A stretch of DNA of 64,000 nt from Pseudomonas cavernicola (GCF_003596405.1 NZ_QYUR01000002.1:2372501-2436500); one strand, 5' to 3'; positions 1 to 10,063 are shown, numbered from the stretch's first letter. Made by a program: numbers and translations. Notes: generated by a model from the sequence alone, not told the origin.

Positions 1-548
1 CCACCGCTGACATCTACCGCATAAGGACGCACTTGCTGGATCGCTGCGCGGACATTCTCCGCACAGAGCCCGCCGGCCAGGATAATCGGCTTGGACAGAG
101 CATGCGGCACCAGCGACCAATCAAAGGACTCGCCGGTACCGCCCGGCACGCCAGCTACGTAAGTGTCCAGCAGGATACCGGAAGCTTGGGAGTATTGAGC
201 CGCTTGCGCAGCAATATCGTCACCAGGTTTGACCCGTAGCGCCTTGATATAGGGGCGATGGTAGCCAGCGCAGTCGGCCGGTGTTTCGTCGCCATGAAAC
301 TGCAACAGATCCAGCGGCACAGCATCGAGAATCTCGTTCAGATCGCAGCGGCTGGCATTCACAAAGAGCCCAACCGTGGTCACGAACGGTGGCAAGGCCG
401 CGATAATCGCTCGTGCTTGCTGAACACTGACCGCCCGTGGGCTCTTGGCGTAAAACACCAGCCCAATGGCATCCGCGCCGGCTTCAGCGGCGACGAGCGC
501 ATCCTCGATTCGAGTAATGCCACAAATTTTGCTGCGAACGGCTGACAA
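1..548 (-). CDS. trpF: Phosphoribosylanthranilate isomerase (partial, C-terminus off window)
   Basis: Cytosolic TIM-barrel enzyme that isomerises phosphoribosylanthranilate to CdRP in tryptophan synthesis. The frame is open to the left edge: 182 codons are seen of about 205 usual, so roughly the last 24 residues are missing. Visible family motifs are KICGITR (residues 7-13, with the catalytic-type Cys at 9), [20 protein letters not shown] and, at the edge, VDVSGG. The start is taken as the TTG at 548, which gives [16 protein letters not shown] lies just upstream and no in-frame ATG is better placed. It lies 47 nt downstream of truA on the same strand, the usual Pseudomonas truA-trpF order. 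Identity is clear; only the start codon is uncertain. Confidence 0.93.
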   Translation of the reverse strand, partial: MSAVRSKICGITRIEDALVAAEAGADAIGLVFYAKSPRAVSVQQARAIIAALPPFVTTVGLFVNASRCDLNEILDAVPLDLLQFHGDETPADCAGYHRPYIKALRVKPGDDIAAQAAQYSQASGILLDTYVAGVPGGTGESFDWSLVPHALSKPIILAGGLCAENVRAAIQQVRPYAVDVSG

Positions 549-595
549 GATGCGACACCCTGATGGAAATGCTATGAATGGTAGCAAATGCCTTT

Positions 596-1426
596 TTAGG
601 CGTCAGCCGCGAGTTCCGGCAAGCCCGAAAGGAAATGTGGCCCGATGTAACGCTCTGGCAAGACAAATTCTACTGGGTACTCGACCTGCACCAGATAGAG
701 CCCGAAAGGATGCGCGGTAACGCCACCGGAACGACGTACACGAGCCTCCAGCACTTCCTTCGCCCACTCGACCGGCCGCTCGCCAGCACCAATTGTCATC
801 AGCACCCCGGCGATATTACGCACCATATGATGAAGAAAAGCGTTGGCCCGGACATCCAGCACGATCATCTTGCCGTGCTGGGTAACGCGCAGGTGGTGCA
901 TTTTCTTGATCGGCGATTTCGCCTGGCACTGCCCAGCACGAAACGCACTGAAGTCGTGGGTGCCCACCAACGCCTGCGCCGCCTCACGCATGCGCTGGAC
1001 ATCCAACGGACGGTGATTCCAGGTGATCTCCTCGGCCAGATGCGCCGGGCGAATCTGGTCGTTGTAGATCACGTAGCGATACCGCCGAGCGACAGCCTTG
1101 AAGCGCGCATGAAAGTGCGCCGGCATCACTTTCGCCCAAGTCACGCTGATGTCCGGCGGTAGATTGATATTGGCACCCATCACCCAGGCTTTGAGCGAAC
1201 GCTCGGCCTGCGTATCAAAGTGAACAACCTGACCACAGGCATGCACACCGGCATCCGTGCGGCCTGCACACATCAACGAGACTGGGGAGTCCGCCACCCG
1301 GGACAGCGCCGTTTCAAGCACTTCCTGAACGGTCGGCACACCAGAGGCCTGGCGCTGCCAGCCACGATAACGCGAGCCTTTATATTCGACGCCAAGGGCA
1401 ATTCTGGTAAAGCCAGCGGCAGCCAT
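596..1426 (-). CDS. truA: tRNA pseudouridine(38-40) synthase
   Basis: Modifies uridines 38-40 in the anticodon arm of many tRNAs. The signature GRTDAGVHA carries the catalytic Asp, about residue 58 from the start used here. [12 protein letters not shown] near the N-terminus, [10 protein letters not shown] and the C-terminal [12 protein letters not shown] are also typical of TruA. I chose the ATG at 1426 (276 residues), the first ATG before the conserved part. A TTG at 1456 would add ten residues, and neither has a strong ribosome site. In related Pseudomonas, fimV sits directly upstream on the same strand; here about 2.2 kb of foreign-looking DNA separates the two genes. Confidence 0.95.
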   Translation of the reverse strand: MAAAGFTRIALGVEYKGSRYRGWQRQASGVPTVQEVLETALSRVADSPVSLMCAGRTDAGVHACGQVVHFDTQAERSLKAWVMGANINLPPDISVTWAKVMPAHFHARFKAVARRYRYVIYNDQIRPAHLAEEITWNHRPLDVQRMREAAQALVGTHDFSAFRAGQCQAKSPIKKMHHLRVTQHGKMIVLDVRANAFLHHMVRNIAGVLMTIGAGERPVEWAKEVLEARVRRSGGVTAHPFGLYLVQVEYPVEFVLPERYIGPHFLSGLPELAADA

Positions 1427-2245
1427 TTCGTCTGCCGCAGTTGCTATATTTTTCAAAGACTACGCCGATATCGTTTCCACAACAGCGCTCATTATACGGG
1501 CGCGCAGCCTTAGTGCCACGCGGGGTGCATTTTTAGTTGCGGAAACGATCCTGACGACATATCGGCCACACCCCAATGATGCAGCAGTATGGGGTGTGAT
1601 TCTCTGCAGACACCGCCGCAGCTAGCCCCAGCCGCCACCATTTCCAAAAAACAGCAGATAGCGCCTCTGGAGGCCCGATGACACAGGATAGGCAGAGATC
1701 GCTTTAGAAAGACAAAGCTCACACCTACTCAGCTGCAACCTCACGTTTCAGCGGCGCACTGGTCGGCCTGTCCATGCCGAAAGCCAGGCGATACAGCGAT
1801 ACAGCCCAGTAAATAGTGCAGCGTTTTGCCCTGCCCCACCCAGAGTACGGTCATTGCTTCCAGCACGATCAAGGGGAGCATGTCGAAAATGGCGCGCACG
1901 TTTTCGCCACTGGCATCACTCACATCAACAGCAGAAATTCGATCTATAGGGTTTCTCCAAGCATGAAAAAGCCAGCTCAGAGCGAACTTTTTTGATAGTC
2001 AGGCGGTGACGGCTACAGAAGCAAACTCAGGATCAGCAGCATTCGGGGCCGTGGCGAAAGATTGCATCGAGGTCGAGTTTCAGTACCAAAACATCATTTT
2101 TCGAATCGACTATCATGGCTGCCCTAGGCCATTGGCGAGCTCAGCGGAAAATGCCGAAGACGATCCAGTAGCCGGGCGGCGAGAACATCAGCATCGGCTA
2201 GACGCCGGCCAGCAGCGTAACCAAGCAACGGAATGAGGCGACACT
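1427..2245. other. Gene-poor stretch between truA and the SPFH pair; decayed remnants only
   Basis: No convincing complete gene is visible in these roughly 800 bases. On the minus strand a GTG-started frame at 1741-1923 begins MSDASGENVRAIFDMLPL and looks membrane-like. It contains an 8-bp tandem duplication (CGATACAG twice, 1789-1804) that changes the reading frame near its end. Further up, 2060-2240 on the minus strand reads PPGYWIVFGIF and AMIVDSKNDVLVLKLDLD, interrupted by stops. This looks like eroded coding DNA rather than a promoter region. I cannot name the parent genes. Confidence 0.35.
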
Positions 2246-2362
2246 ATGAAAACACTGCTGCTGTTGATCGGCGCGGCCGTCCTGGCTGCGCTTGTAGTTC
2301 GTGGCATCTATACCGCTCACAACGATGTGAAAAAGGAAGAAAAGGATGACTCAAATGCTTAA
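2246..2362 (+). CDS. Small membrane peptide (38 aa), overlaps SPFH gene
   Basis: A short frame of 38 codons: [20 protein letters not shown] gives one N-terminal transmembrane helix, followed by a charged tail rich in Lys, Glu and Asp that ends in SNA. Its last 17 bases overlap the start of the SPFH gene in another frame, so the purine-rich tail codons (AAGGAAGAAAAGG) also act as the ribosome site of the SPFH gene. That layout suggests translational coupling and a joint role at the membrane. I do not recognise a family. The weak point is its size; the coupling and the clean hydrophobic helix are the support. Confidence 0.55.
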   Translation: MKTLLLLIGAAVLAALVVRGIYTAHNDVKKEEKDDSNA

Positions 2363-3206
2363 CGTGAAATTCATTGGCGGCACCATCGCCGGCCTGGTCC
2401 TGATTGGCGTGTTCTTTGGCGCCTGGTACACCGTGGATGAGACTGAGCGAGGGGTACTGCTTCGCAATGGTGCTCTTGTTGGAGTGGTTGAACCGGGGCT
2501 GTCATTCAAAACCCCTTTCATTGAAACGGTGAAATTTATTTCCGTGCAGAGCCAGGCAACGTCATACCAAGGGCTCCAGGCATACAGCAAGGATCAGCAG
2601 ACCGCCACGCTGAACGTCTCCGTTTCGTGGCATGTGGTGCCCGGCGAAGTCGCCAAGGTTTATACCCAGTATCGGGACCTGGATGGCCTCGTTGCCAGGC
2701 TGATCAGCCGGCAGGTTCCGACGCAGGTTGAAAATGTCTTCGGGCAATACAACGCAGTCACCGCCGTGCAGCAGCGCGGAAAATTTGTGGCGGATGTAAC
2801 CAAGGCGATCAAGGATTCCATCACCGGCCCTGTCGTTATTGATGGCGTGCAGGTTGAAAATATCGACTTCAGTGACGACTACGAACGCTCTATCGCGCTA
2901 CGCATGAAGGCAGAGGTTGAGGTGAAAACGCGGGAGCAAATGCTGGCTACCGAACAGGTTCAGGCACAAATCCGCGTTACCCAGGCGCAGGCCGAAGCCG
3001 ACTCGAAAGTGGCTCAGGCAAAAGCTGATGCCGAGGCGACCCGCCTGCGCGGCGAGGCTGAGGCAGATGCGATCAAGGCACGAGCCCAAGCGCTGGCAAG
3101 TAATCAGAATCTCGTGGAACTGACCAAGGCCGAGCGCTGGAATGGTGTATTGCCGACTACGGTCCTGCCGAACAACGCGGTGCCTTTCATTGACGCCGGC
3201 AAGTAG
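2346..3206 (+). CDS. Prohibitin-family SPFH membrane protein
   Basis: A 286-residue protein with an N-terminal membrane anchor (about residues 8-27, GGTIAGLVLIGVFFGAWY) and then an SPFH/band-7 domain from about 28 to 190 (ETERGVLLRNGALV, GLSFKTPF, VSVSWHV). A long Ala/Glu-rich coiled coil follows at about 190-260 (VQAQIRVTQAQAEADSKVAQ). The tail NGVLPTTVLPNNAVPF resembles the C-terminus of bacterial and phage prohibitin homologues. Such proteins form large membrane rings and are often tied to membrane proteases or microdomains. No FtsH or NfeD-type partner is nearby; the only apparent partner is the overlapping 38-residue peptide gene. An ATG three codons in (2355) is an alternative start. 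It is absent from the truA-fimV junction I know in P. aeruginosa, so transfer is likely. Confidence 0.85.
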   Translation: MTQMLNVKFIGGTIAGLVLIGVFFGAWYTVDETERGVLLRNGALVGVVEPGLSFKTPFIETVKFISVQSQATSYQGLQAYSKDQQTATLNVSVSWHVVPGEVAKVYTQYRDLDGLVARLISRQVPTQVENVFGQYNAVTAVQQRGKFVADVTKAIKDSITGPVVIDGVQVENIDFSDDYERSIALRMKAEVEVKTREQMLATEQVQAQIRVTQAQAEADSKVAQAKADAEATRLRGEAEADAIKARAQALASNQNLVELTKAERWNGVLPTTVLPNNAVPFIDAGK

Positions 3207-3610
3207 TGCCGCCACCGGGCAACGCGGAGTCTGATCACCTGCAACTCACCACCAGCACCACGACTTGCCGCCGTTAGCGGCTACTCCTTCCCAGTTTCCT
3301 TCATCCTGAACATTCCCCAGCATCCCGCCGGAGCTAGAGCCGTGCGTACGCCCGTGCATGCCTAGTAACAAGCAGGCGACCAACCAACAGACCAACACAG
3401 TGAATGCGACTCAGATTTACAGTGCCGATTGGCAGCTGAAACTCGATGGCCGGGTAGTTGCTGGGCCAGTTATCCTTCAGAGACCAAGGCCAAACTCGAC
3501 CACTTCGGCAAGGTGGCCAACTCGGTGACCTAGCCATGGGTTGCGAAAATGATCTGTTTAGCCACGGGAGTGACGCGGCGCAAAGCCCCGTAAATACTGA
3601 GAGCCAGAAA
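3207..3610. other. Stretch without a supported gene, downstream of SPFH gene
   Basis: About 400 bases between the SPFH stop and the fimV terminator. Plus-strand fragments such as TVNATQIYSADWQLKLDG and, in another frame, ETKAKLDHFGKVANSVT look protein-like. They are not in one frame and carry no good ribosome site, so this may be a decayed small gene of the inserted segment. I assign no function. Confidence 0.3.
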
Positions 3611-3643
3611 CGCCAACGGCAGCCATTTCGGCTGCCGTTGGCG
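3611..3643 (-). terminator. Strong hairpin downstream of fimV
   Basis: A perfect 14-bp inverted repeat (CGCCAACGGCAGCC / GGCTGCCGTTGGCG) with a 5-nt loop, 19 bases beyond the fimV stop. On the minus strand it is followed by a short TTTCT run, so it fits an intrinsic terminator for fimV, although the T tract is weak. Confidence 0.6.
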
Positions 3644-3662
3644 GTAATGCTTCAGTCATGGA

Positions 3663-6524
3663 TCAGACGAGACGAGCGATCAATTCTCGCGCTTCCTGCT
3701 GCTGCCCATTACTACCTTCTGTAATCACTTCGTCGAGAATATCGCGCGCACCTTCAGTGTCACCCATATCGATGTAGGCCCGCGCCAAATCCAGCTTAGT
3801 TGCCGTCTCGTCAGTACCAGAGAGGAAGTCAAAATCGTCATCGGCATCCAGATTTGCCGATTGCGGCGCGCTGGCCGCCGGAGCGAGGAACTCAACAAAC
3901 CCGGCAGGCTGATCCAAGCTTTCACTCAACTGATCGAGTTCGGCAGTCACTTCATCAAGCTGCGCAGCAAAGCTATCCGCAGCAGGTGCAGCCGGAGCCT
4001 CTTCAGCCAGGGACAGATCGAAATCGGCCGGCAGTTCCAGGTCCGCACCCAAACTTTCTTCCGACAGATCCAGACTCAGATCGGCAAACTCATTCGTGGT
4101 CGAAGCGGCGCTCAGGTCGTCATCCAGACTCAGCAGGAAATCATTTTCCTCTGAAATAGTGGATTTGCTGTCCTCAGCCAGATCCAGGCTGAAATCGGCC
4201 AAATCATCACTCAGCGCCAAGCTGTCGGCAGCGGTTTCGCTATCCAAACTCAGATCAAAGTCCAAGCCATCTGCTGCAGATACGGCCGATGGGCTTGGGG
4301 AAGTCAGATCCAAATCGCTATCCAGGCTCAGCTCAGCAAAATCGCTCAACGAATCATTGCGGTTAGAGGCAGGCAGATCACGATCGAGCTCAGCCTCAAG
4401 TTCGTCCAAGCTCAAATCGAAAGTATCGTCCTGATCGACAGCATGGGCGGCGGGCTCATCCAGCGTCAGATCGTCGAGGCTAAAGCTACCCAGATCATCG
4501 GCAGCTGCCGCACCAGCCAAACCGACGGCTGCAAAAGCAGCCATGCCCGGATACCTGGACTTCAGCTGTTCGGCTTCAGCGGTGGCACCACCGATTTCGC
4601 GCAATTCACTTTCCTGACGTGCAAAACCTTCGCGATCGCCCAGCTCAGCCTGTACTTCCATCAGTTTCAGGCGCAGATCGCTGCGCTGCGGCTCATCGTT
4701 GATGGCGTCCTGCAGCAACTCGGCAGCTTGAGTAAAGCGACCATAGGCGATGTAAATATCGGCTTCACCAAGCACATCGCCGGTTTGTGCGGTAACACGA
4801 TCATCTTGGGCCGGCGCCACCGCTTCGACGATAGCCTCATCACTATCCAGCCCAGCAAAACTGCTGCCAGGCAACTCCTGATCGGTATCAAAGGGGCTTT
4901 CTTCATCCGTAGCAGCCTGGCTGTTCTGCAGTTCAGCCTCTTTCAGGGCATTGCGGCGCGACAGCACCATCAGGCCAACCAGAAGCGCCAGCAACGCACC
5001 ACCACCCGCCAACCCCAACAACATGGGGTTAGCCATCAGCGTATCGACAAAGCTGGTTGACGGTTTCTCTTCTGCCACTGGAGCAGGTGTCGGCGCGCTC
5101 TCAACGGCTTGAGCCGGCGCTTCGGCAGCAGGAGCAACTGGTTGAACGGCAGTAGCCTCGGCTGGCGGTTGAGCAACGGCCTCAGGCGCGGCTTCAGGTT
5201 TAGCGGCTGGCTCCTCGCTGGAGTTGTAGTCTGGAGCCGCCGCTGGCGGCGTTGTCGGCGCAGGTGCAGCCGACTCTACTACAGGAGCCGGCTGCACCGG
5301 CGCTGCAACGACTGGGGTGGCCGGCGCAGAAACAGCAGCCTCAGTACTGGGTTGCTCGGCTTGAGTAGCCAGATCGGCCTGCAGCTTGGCGAGTTGACTG
5401 TCTTTCAGCTGAATCAGACGTTGCAGCTTATCCAATTGGCTCTGCAAATCGCCCATACGACTTTTCAACTCGTCATTCTCACGACGGGTAGAGTCGAGGC
5501 TTTCCTTGGTTACAGCCAGCTTGTCATTCAGCGCCTTGCTATCACCGCTCGCGCCTTTATCGCTGCCGGCAGTGGCTTTACCCGCTTCGGCAGAAACCAG
5601 TTTCAGACTGTCTTTGCTTTCGGCTTGAGCAGGAGCGGCGCCCGCGGCGCTACGTTTGGTTGCATCCAACTGACGCGCACCGGCAACGGCCGAGCTACGA
5701 CCTTCGCGCCAAGCAGCGTTTTGCTCAGCGACCTGGGCAATCGCCTCACTCTGCACGCGACTTTTGATCTGTTGTTCATCGGGCAGACGGAGCACCTGGC
5801 CACTTTTCAGGCGGTTGATGTTGCCATCGACGAAGGCATTCGGATTAAGGTCCTGAATAGCCAACATGGCTTGGTGCACCGAACCACCGGCACGCTCGCG
5901 CTGGGCGATGTCCCACAACGTGTCACTGGCGGTGGTCTTGTATTGGTCACCTTCCAACTTGCCGGCCGTAGCAGGAGCAGGCGCTGCAACTGGGGCCGCA
6001 GGACGGCTAACCGGTGCAGTGGCGACCGGTGCCGCAGGCCGCGGAGCAGGAGCAGCCAGCGGACGTGGCGCCGGAGCGGCAACCGGAAGCTTAGGTGCCG
6101 CGGCTGCCGCGGTTTGCGGGGAGTACAGCGGCGGGTCAAGCAGCAGGGTGTACTCACGCAGCACACGACCACTTGGCCACAGAACTTCAACCAGGAAATT
6201 CAGGTAGGGCTCACGCACTGGCTTGCTCGAGGTCACACGAATGACGCTCTTGCCATTTGGCTTGAGAACCGGAGTGAACTTGAGGTCAGTGAGGAAATAC
6301 TGGCGATCAACGCCAGCTTTGTTGAACTCTTCAGGAGAAGCCAGATTCGGAATCAGCTCGTTAGAGGTCAGATCTCGCACCTCCACCAATTCGATTTCGG
6401 CTACCAACGGCTGATTCAGTGCAGACTTCAGGGTGACTTCCCCAAGCCCCAGCGCCTGTGCCACACCGGAGGTCAGCGCCGAAGCAGCCGCGATTGCCAG
6501 CACCAGTTTGCGAACCCGAGCCAT
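3663..6524 (-). CDS. fimV: FimV polar hub / motility protein
   Basis: Inner-membrane hub that binds peptidoglycan, helps assemble the type IV pilus secretin and organises cell poles. From the ATG at 6524 (good AAGGGA site, clean signal peptide ending near VAQA) it is 953 residues, close to P. aeruginosa FimV. Domains in order: signal peptide 1-25; FimV N-terminal domain 26-130; Ala/Pro linker; LysM about 190-248 (SDTLWDIAQRE, GQVLRLPDE); coiled coil about 328-380; another Pro/Ala linker; one transmembrane helix about 498-522 (LLGLAGGGALLALLVGLMVL); a long acidic cytoplasmic part with repeated DFSLDL-type units; C-terminal FimV/TPR motif (LDLARAYIDMGDTEGARDIL). An earlier start 31 codons upstream lacks a signal peptide. 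Confidence 0.96.
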   Translation of the reverse strand: MARVRKLVLAIAAASALTSGVAQALGLGEVTLKSALNQPLVAEIELVEVRDLTSNELIPNLASPEEFNKAGVDRQYFLTDLKFTPVLKPNGKSVIRVTSSKPVREPYLNFLVEVLWPSGRVLREYTLLLDPPLYSPQTAAAAAPKLPVAAPAPRPLAAPAPRPAAPVATAPVSRPAAPVAAPAPATAGKLEGDQYKTTASDTLWDIAQRERAGGSVHQAMLAIQDLNPNAFVDGNINRLKSGQVLRLPDEQQIKSRVQSEAIAQVAEQNAAWREGRSSAVAGARQLDATKRSAAGAAPAQAESKDSLKLVSAEAGKATAGSDKGASGDSKALNDKLAVTKESLDSTRRENDELKSRMGDLQSQLDKLQRLIQLKDSQLAKLQADLATQAEQPSTEAAVSAPATPVVAAPVQPAPVVESAAPAPTTPPAAAPDYNSSEEPAAKPEAAPEAVAQPPAEATAVQPVAPAAEAPAQAVESAPTPAPVAEEKPSTSFVDTLMANPMLLGLAGGGALLALLVGLMVLSRRNALKEAELQNSQAATDEESPFDTDQELPGSSFAGLDSDEAIVEAVAPAQDDRVTAQTGDVLGEADIYIAYGRFTQAAELLQDAINDEPQRSDLRLKLMEVQAELGDREGFARQESELREIGGATAEAEQLKSRYPGMAAFAAVGLAGAAAADDLGSFSLDDLTLDEPAAHAVDQDDTFDLSLDELEAELDRDLPASNRNDSLSDFAELSLDSDLDLTSPSPSAVSAADGLDFDLSLDSETAADSLALSDDLADFSLDLAEDSKSTISEENDFLLSLDDDLSAASTTNEFADLSLDLSEESLGADLELPADFDLSLAEEAPAAPAADSFAAQLDEVTAELDQLSESLDQPAGFVEFLAPAASAPQSANLDADDDFDFLSGTDETATKLDLARAYIDMGDTEGARDILDEVITEGSNGQQQEARELIARLV

Positions 6525-6689
6525 AGCGTTATCCCTTGTTTTATCTTTTTTTCTCGACGGGCGAGAGGGTCTTATAGTTGCTGCCTGTTCCGCCTTGCAG
6601 CGGTTCCCCACCAGCAAACAGCTCAGCCCCGAGCATCACCAAGATAGGCCAAGCTAGAATGATCCTTCAAATTTCCAGGTAAGTATCTT

Positions 6690-7700
6690 TTACAGATAGT
6701 GTTTTATCAACAACTCACCTATTTGCACAGCGTTCAGAGCCGCGCCTTTGCGCACATTATCAGACGCAATCCACAAATTGAGTTCAGTCGGATCATCCAA
6801 CCCGTTACGTACTCGCCCGACGTACACAACATCCTGGCCAACCGCATCACCCACCGCCGTCGGATAGTCACCCGGCTCTACCCGCTCGATACCCGGCGCG
6901 CTGTCCAGAGCCGCACAAACGGCCTTCAAATCAACTTTGGTCGCCGACTGTAGCGACAAGCTCAGGCTGTCGCCAAAAAATACCGGGGCCTGCACACAGG
7001 TCGCGGCCACCTTTAACGCTGGATCGGCGAGGATCTGCTTCAGCTCATCAGCCAGGCGCTTTTCCAGAAGCGTATGCCCAGCGTCATCTGCTGGCCCAAC
7101 CTGACCCAGTAGATTGAAAGCGATCTGCCGATCAAAAAACCGCGGTTCGAGCGGCCGCACATTAAGTAGTTCGGCAGTTTGCCGCGCCAGCTCTACCACA
7201 CCTTCACGTCCCTGGCTGGAGACCGCCAGGCAGGCCGTGACACTCAGGCGTTGCAGCGTCAGCAGACCGTGCAACGGCGCCAGCACCACGGCCAAAGCAG
7301 TTACCGAGGCGCTCGGGCTACTCAACTGATAAGGCGCTGACAGCGACTTGAGCAGTTCAGCATTGGCCTCGGGCACCACTCGCGGAGCCTGCTCCGCAGG
7401 CAAAGCACCGGACAAGTCGATCAGCGCGCAACCAGCCGCATGGGCGCGCGGCGCATAGGCAAGGGTCACCTGCTCACCAGCGGCAAAGAAAACCAGGCGC
7501 ACTTTGCTGAAGTCGAACTCATCGACCTCCCGCACCCGCACGTTTTTGCCGCGAAACGGCACGGACTGGCCTGCCGACTCAATACTGGCCAGCAAATGCA
7601 GGGTGCCTACAGGGAAGTCGCGCTCTTCGAGGATCTGGACGAGGGTTTCGCCGACGGTGCCGGTGGCGCCAATCACGGCGATATCGAAGGGCTGGCTCAT
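6690..7700 (-). CDS. Usg-like aspartate-semialdehyde dehydrogenase paralogue without catalytic Cys
   Basis: A 336-residue member of the Asd fold: N-terminal NAD(P)-binding GATGTVGETL at about residues 11-20, then the dimerisation domain with QAPVFFGDSL and a C-terminal SDNVRKGAALNAVQIGELL. Where true Asd enzymes have a Cys in an NCT-type motif, this protein reads SSPSASVTAL, so the acyl-enzyme nucleophile is missing. That matches the E. coli Usg-1 type, whose role is unclear. It lies between asd and fimV on the same strand, 96 bases beyond asd, as in other pseudomonads. I infer it is not a working Asd; a structural or regulatory role is possible. Confidence 0.85.
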   Translation of the reverse strand: MSQPFDIAVIGATGTVGETLVQILEERDFPVGTLHLLASIESAGQSVPFRGKNVRVREVDEFDFSKVRLVFFAAGEQVTLAYAPRAHAAGCALIDLSGALPAEQAPRVVPEANAELLKSLSAPYQLSSPSASVTALAVVLAPLHGLLTLQRLSVTACLAVSSQGREGVVELARQTAELLNVRPLEPRFFDRQIAFNLLGQVGPADDAGHTLLEKRLADELKQILADPALKVAATCVQAPVFFGDSLSLSLQSATKVDLKAVCAALDSAPGIERVEPGDYPTAVGDAVGQDVVYVGRVRNGLDDPTELNLWIASDNVRKGAALNAVQIGELLIKHYL

Positions 7701-7796
7701 GGAACTACCTCAGGCGAAACGGGGGAGCGGCACTTTAACCGCCACCCCGCGCCCAGGCAATCAAGCGCCGACGAGCCAGTCGGCGCCTTGTCTGAA

Positions 7797-8909
7797 TTAA
7801 CGCTCGAGCAGAATACGCAGCATGCGCCGCAACGGTTCGGCAGCCCCCCACAGCAGTTGGTCACCGACAGTGAAGGCGCCCAGATACTGCGACCCCATGT
7901 TGAGCTTGCGCAGACGACCGACCGGAACGCTCAAGGTGCCCGTCACCGCAGTCGGAGTCAGCTCCTTGATGCTGACTTCGCGCTGGTTCGGCACTAGCTT
8001 CACCCACGGGTTGTGCTGGCTGATCAACCCTTCGATATCACTCAGCGGCACATCTTTGTTCAGTTTCAGGGTCAACGCCTGGCTGTGGCAACGCATGGCG
8101 CCGATGCGCACGCAGATGCCGTCGACCGGGATCGGGCTCTTGAAGCGACCGAGGATCTTGTTGGTCTCGGCCTGGCCTTTCCACTCTTCGCGGCTCTGGC
8201 CGTTCGGCAATTCCTTGTCGATCCAGGGAATCAAGCTGCCAGCCAGCGGCACGCCGAAGCTCTCGGTCGGAAAAGCTTCGCTGCGCATGGCTTCTGCCAC
8301 TTTGCGGTCGATGTCGAGGATCGCGCTCGCCGGGTTGGCCAAGTCATCCGCCACCGCCGCGTGGGTCGCGCCCATCTGCTTGATCAGTTCACGCATGTTC
8401 TGCGCGCCGGCACCCGAGGCCGCCTGATAGGTCATGGCGTTCATCCACTCGACCAGACCGGCCTCGAACAGGCCGCCCAAGGCCATCAGCATCAAGCTGA
8501 CGGTGCAGTTGCCGCCGATGTAGTTCTTGGTGCCCGCGTCCAGCGACTGGTCGATCACCTTGCGGTTAACCGGGTCGAGCACGATCACCGAGTTGTCGTC
8601 CATCCGCAACGACGAGGCCGCGTCGATCCAGTAACCCTGCCAGCCCGCTTCGCGCAGCTTAGGGAACACTTCACTGGTGTAGTCGCCGCCCTGGCAGGTA
8701 AGAATCACGTCGAGGCTTTTCAGCTCGTCGATGCTGTAAGCGTCCTTCAGCGGAGCAATGTCCTTGCCCACGGCCGGGCCTTGGCCGCCAACATTGGAAG
8801 TGGTGAAGAACACCGGCTCGATCAGATCGAAATCCCGCTCTTCCAGCATCCGCTGCATGAGTACGGAACCGACCATCCCGCGCCAACCGATCAGACCTAC
8901 ACGTTTCAT
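7797..8909 (-). CDS. asd: Aspartate-semialdehyde dehydrogenase
   Basis: Reduces aspartyl phosphate to aspartate semialdehyde, the branch point to lysine/diaminopimelate, methionine and threonine. It is 370 residues, the usual gammaproteobacterial length. It has the nucleotide-binding [11 protein letters not shown] (8-18), the active-site GGNCTVSLM with Cys135, and [14 protein letters not shown] at 8909 gives the conserved start [11 protein letters not shown]. It follows leuB on the same strand across a 71-base gap. Confidence 0.97.
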   Translation of the reverse strand: MKRVGLIGWRGMVGSVLMQRMLEERDFDLIEPVFFTTSNVGGQGPAVGKDIAPLKDAYSIDELKSLDVILTCQGGDYTSEVFPKLREAGWQGYWIDAASSLRMDDNSVIVLDPVNRKVIDQSLDAGTKNYIGGNCTVSLMLMALGGLFEAGLVEWMNAMTYQAASGAGAQNMRELIKQMGATHAAVADDLANPASAILDIDRKVAEAMRSEAFPTESFGVPLAGSLIPWIDKELPNGQSREEWKGQAETNKILGRFKSPIPVDGICVRIGAMRCHSQALTLKLNKDVPLSDIEGLISQHNPWVKLVPNQREVSIKELTPTAVTGTLSVPVGRLRKLNMGSQYLGAFTVGDQLLWGAAEPLRRMLRILLER

Positions 8910-8980
8910 CGCAACTGCACCTTCATAAAAAGTGGGCCGCTGCCTCGGCAGCGGACCCGAGAGATTACCTGACTTGCAAA

Positions 8981-10063
8981 CTAGAGTGCACTCAGAGCTG
9001 CGACCACCGCATCGCCCATTTCACGAGTACCGACCTTAGTGCAACCTTGCGACCAGATATCACCGGTACGCAGACCTTGATCCAGCACCAGACTCACGGC
9101 TTTTTCGATGGCTTGCGCCGCGGCGCTCTGGTTGAAGCTGTAGCGCAACAACATCGACACGGAGAGGATGGTCGCCAGCGGATTAGCAATGCCCAAGCCA
9201 GCGATATCCGGCGCCGAACCGTGGCACGGCTCGTACATACCTTTGTTGTTGGCATCCAAGGATGCGGACGGCAACATACCGATGGAACCGGTGAGCATCG
9301 AAGCCTCGTCCGACAGAATATCGCCGAACATGTTGTCGGTCACCATCACGTCGAACTGCTTGGGCGCCCGTACCAGCTGCATCGCCGCGTTATCGACATA
9401 CATGTGGCTGAGTTCGACGTCGGCGTAATCCTTGGCCACTTCCTCGACCACTTCACGCCACAGTTGGCTGGACTCCATGACGTTGGCCTTGTCCACCGAG
9501 CAAAGCTTCTTGCCACGCACACGGGCCATGTCGAAACCGACCTTGGCGATCCGGCGGATCTCGCTTTCGCTGTACGGCAAGGTGTTGTAGCCCTGACGTT
9601 CGCCATTCTCCAGGGTACGGATACCGCGCGGGCCGCCAAAATAGATGCCGCCGGTCAGTTCGCGAACGATGAGGATATCCAGACCGGAAACCACCTCCGG
9701 CTTCAGTGTCGAGGCATCCGCCAGCTGCGGATAGAGGATGGCCGGCCGCAGGTTGGCGAACAGGCCCAACTCGGCACGAATTTTCAGCAGGCCTTTTTCC
9801 GGACGGATGGCGCGATCCAGCTTGTCCCACTTCGGCCCGCCAACGGCGCCGAGCAATACCGCGTCCGCCGCACGCGCACGCGCCAGGGTTTCGTCGGCCA
9901 GCGGCACGCCGTGCTTGTCGATGGCAGCGCCGCCGATGACGTCCTCGCTCAGCTCAAACCCGAGCTGGAACTTGTCATTCGCCAGCTCCAGCACCTTGAC
10001 CGCTTCGGCCATGATTTCCGGGCCGATACCGTCACCGGGGAGAATCAGAATCTGCTTGCTCAT
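8981..10063 (-). CDS. leuB: 3-isopropylmalate dehydrogenase
   Basis: Oxidative decarboxylation of 3-isopropylmalate, third step of leucine synthesis. 360 residues from the ATG at 10063, which has a GAGGAAG site seven bases upstream and gives [17 protein letters not shown]. Motifs: [26 protein letters not shown] with the metal/substrate region, and [11 protein letters not shown] near the C-terminal half. It is separated from leuD by a methyltransferase gene, the same arrangement as in P. aeruginosa. Confidence 0.97.
   Translation of the reverse strand: MSKQILILPGDGIGPEIMAEAVKVLELANDKFQLGFELSEDVIGGAAIDKHGVPLADETLARARAADAVLLGAVGGPKWDKLDRAIRPEKGLLKIRAELGLFANLRPAILYPQLADASTLKPEVVSGLDILIVRELTGGIYFGGPRGIRTLENGERQGYNTLPYSESEIRRIAKVGFDMARVRGKKLCSVDKANVMESSQLWREVVEEVAKDYADVELSHMYVDNAAMQLVRAPKQFDVMVTDNMFGDILSDEASMLTGSIGMLPSASLDANNKGMYEPCHGSAPDIAGLGIANPLATILSVSMLLRYSFNQSAAAQAIEKAVSLVLDQGLRTGDIWSQGCTKVGTREMGDAVVAALSAL

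Noticed and set aside
2006..2236. 76-codon plus-strand open frame upstream of the SPFH pair
   Set aside because: No ribosome site or motif; the opposite strand of the same stretch reads more protein-like, though broken.
2246..3206. SPFH gene as part of an antiviral system
   Set aside because: No nuclease, toxin, TIR or STAND partner is nearby, and only one small peptide gene accompanies it. A defence role cannot be supported from the sequence.
5109..6647. 512-codon plus-strand open frame opposite fimV
   Set aside because: It mirrors the Ala/Pro-rich part of fimV, is full of Arg/Ser/Gly, has no ribosome site and no family motif. The minus-strand FimV domains are clear.
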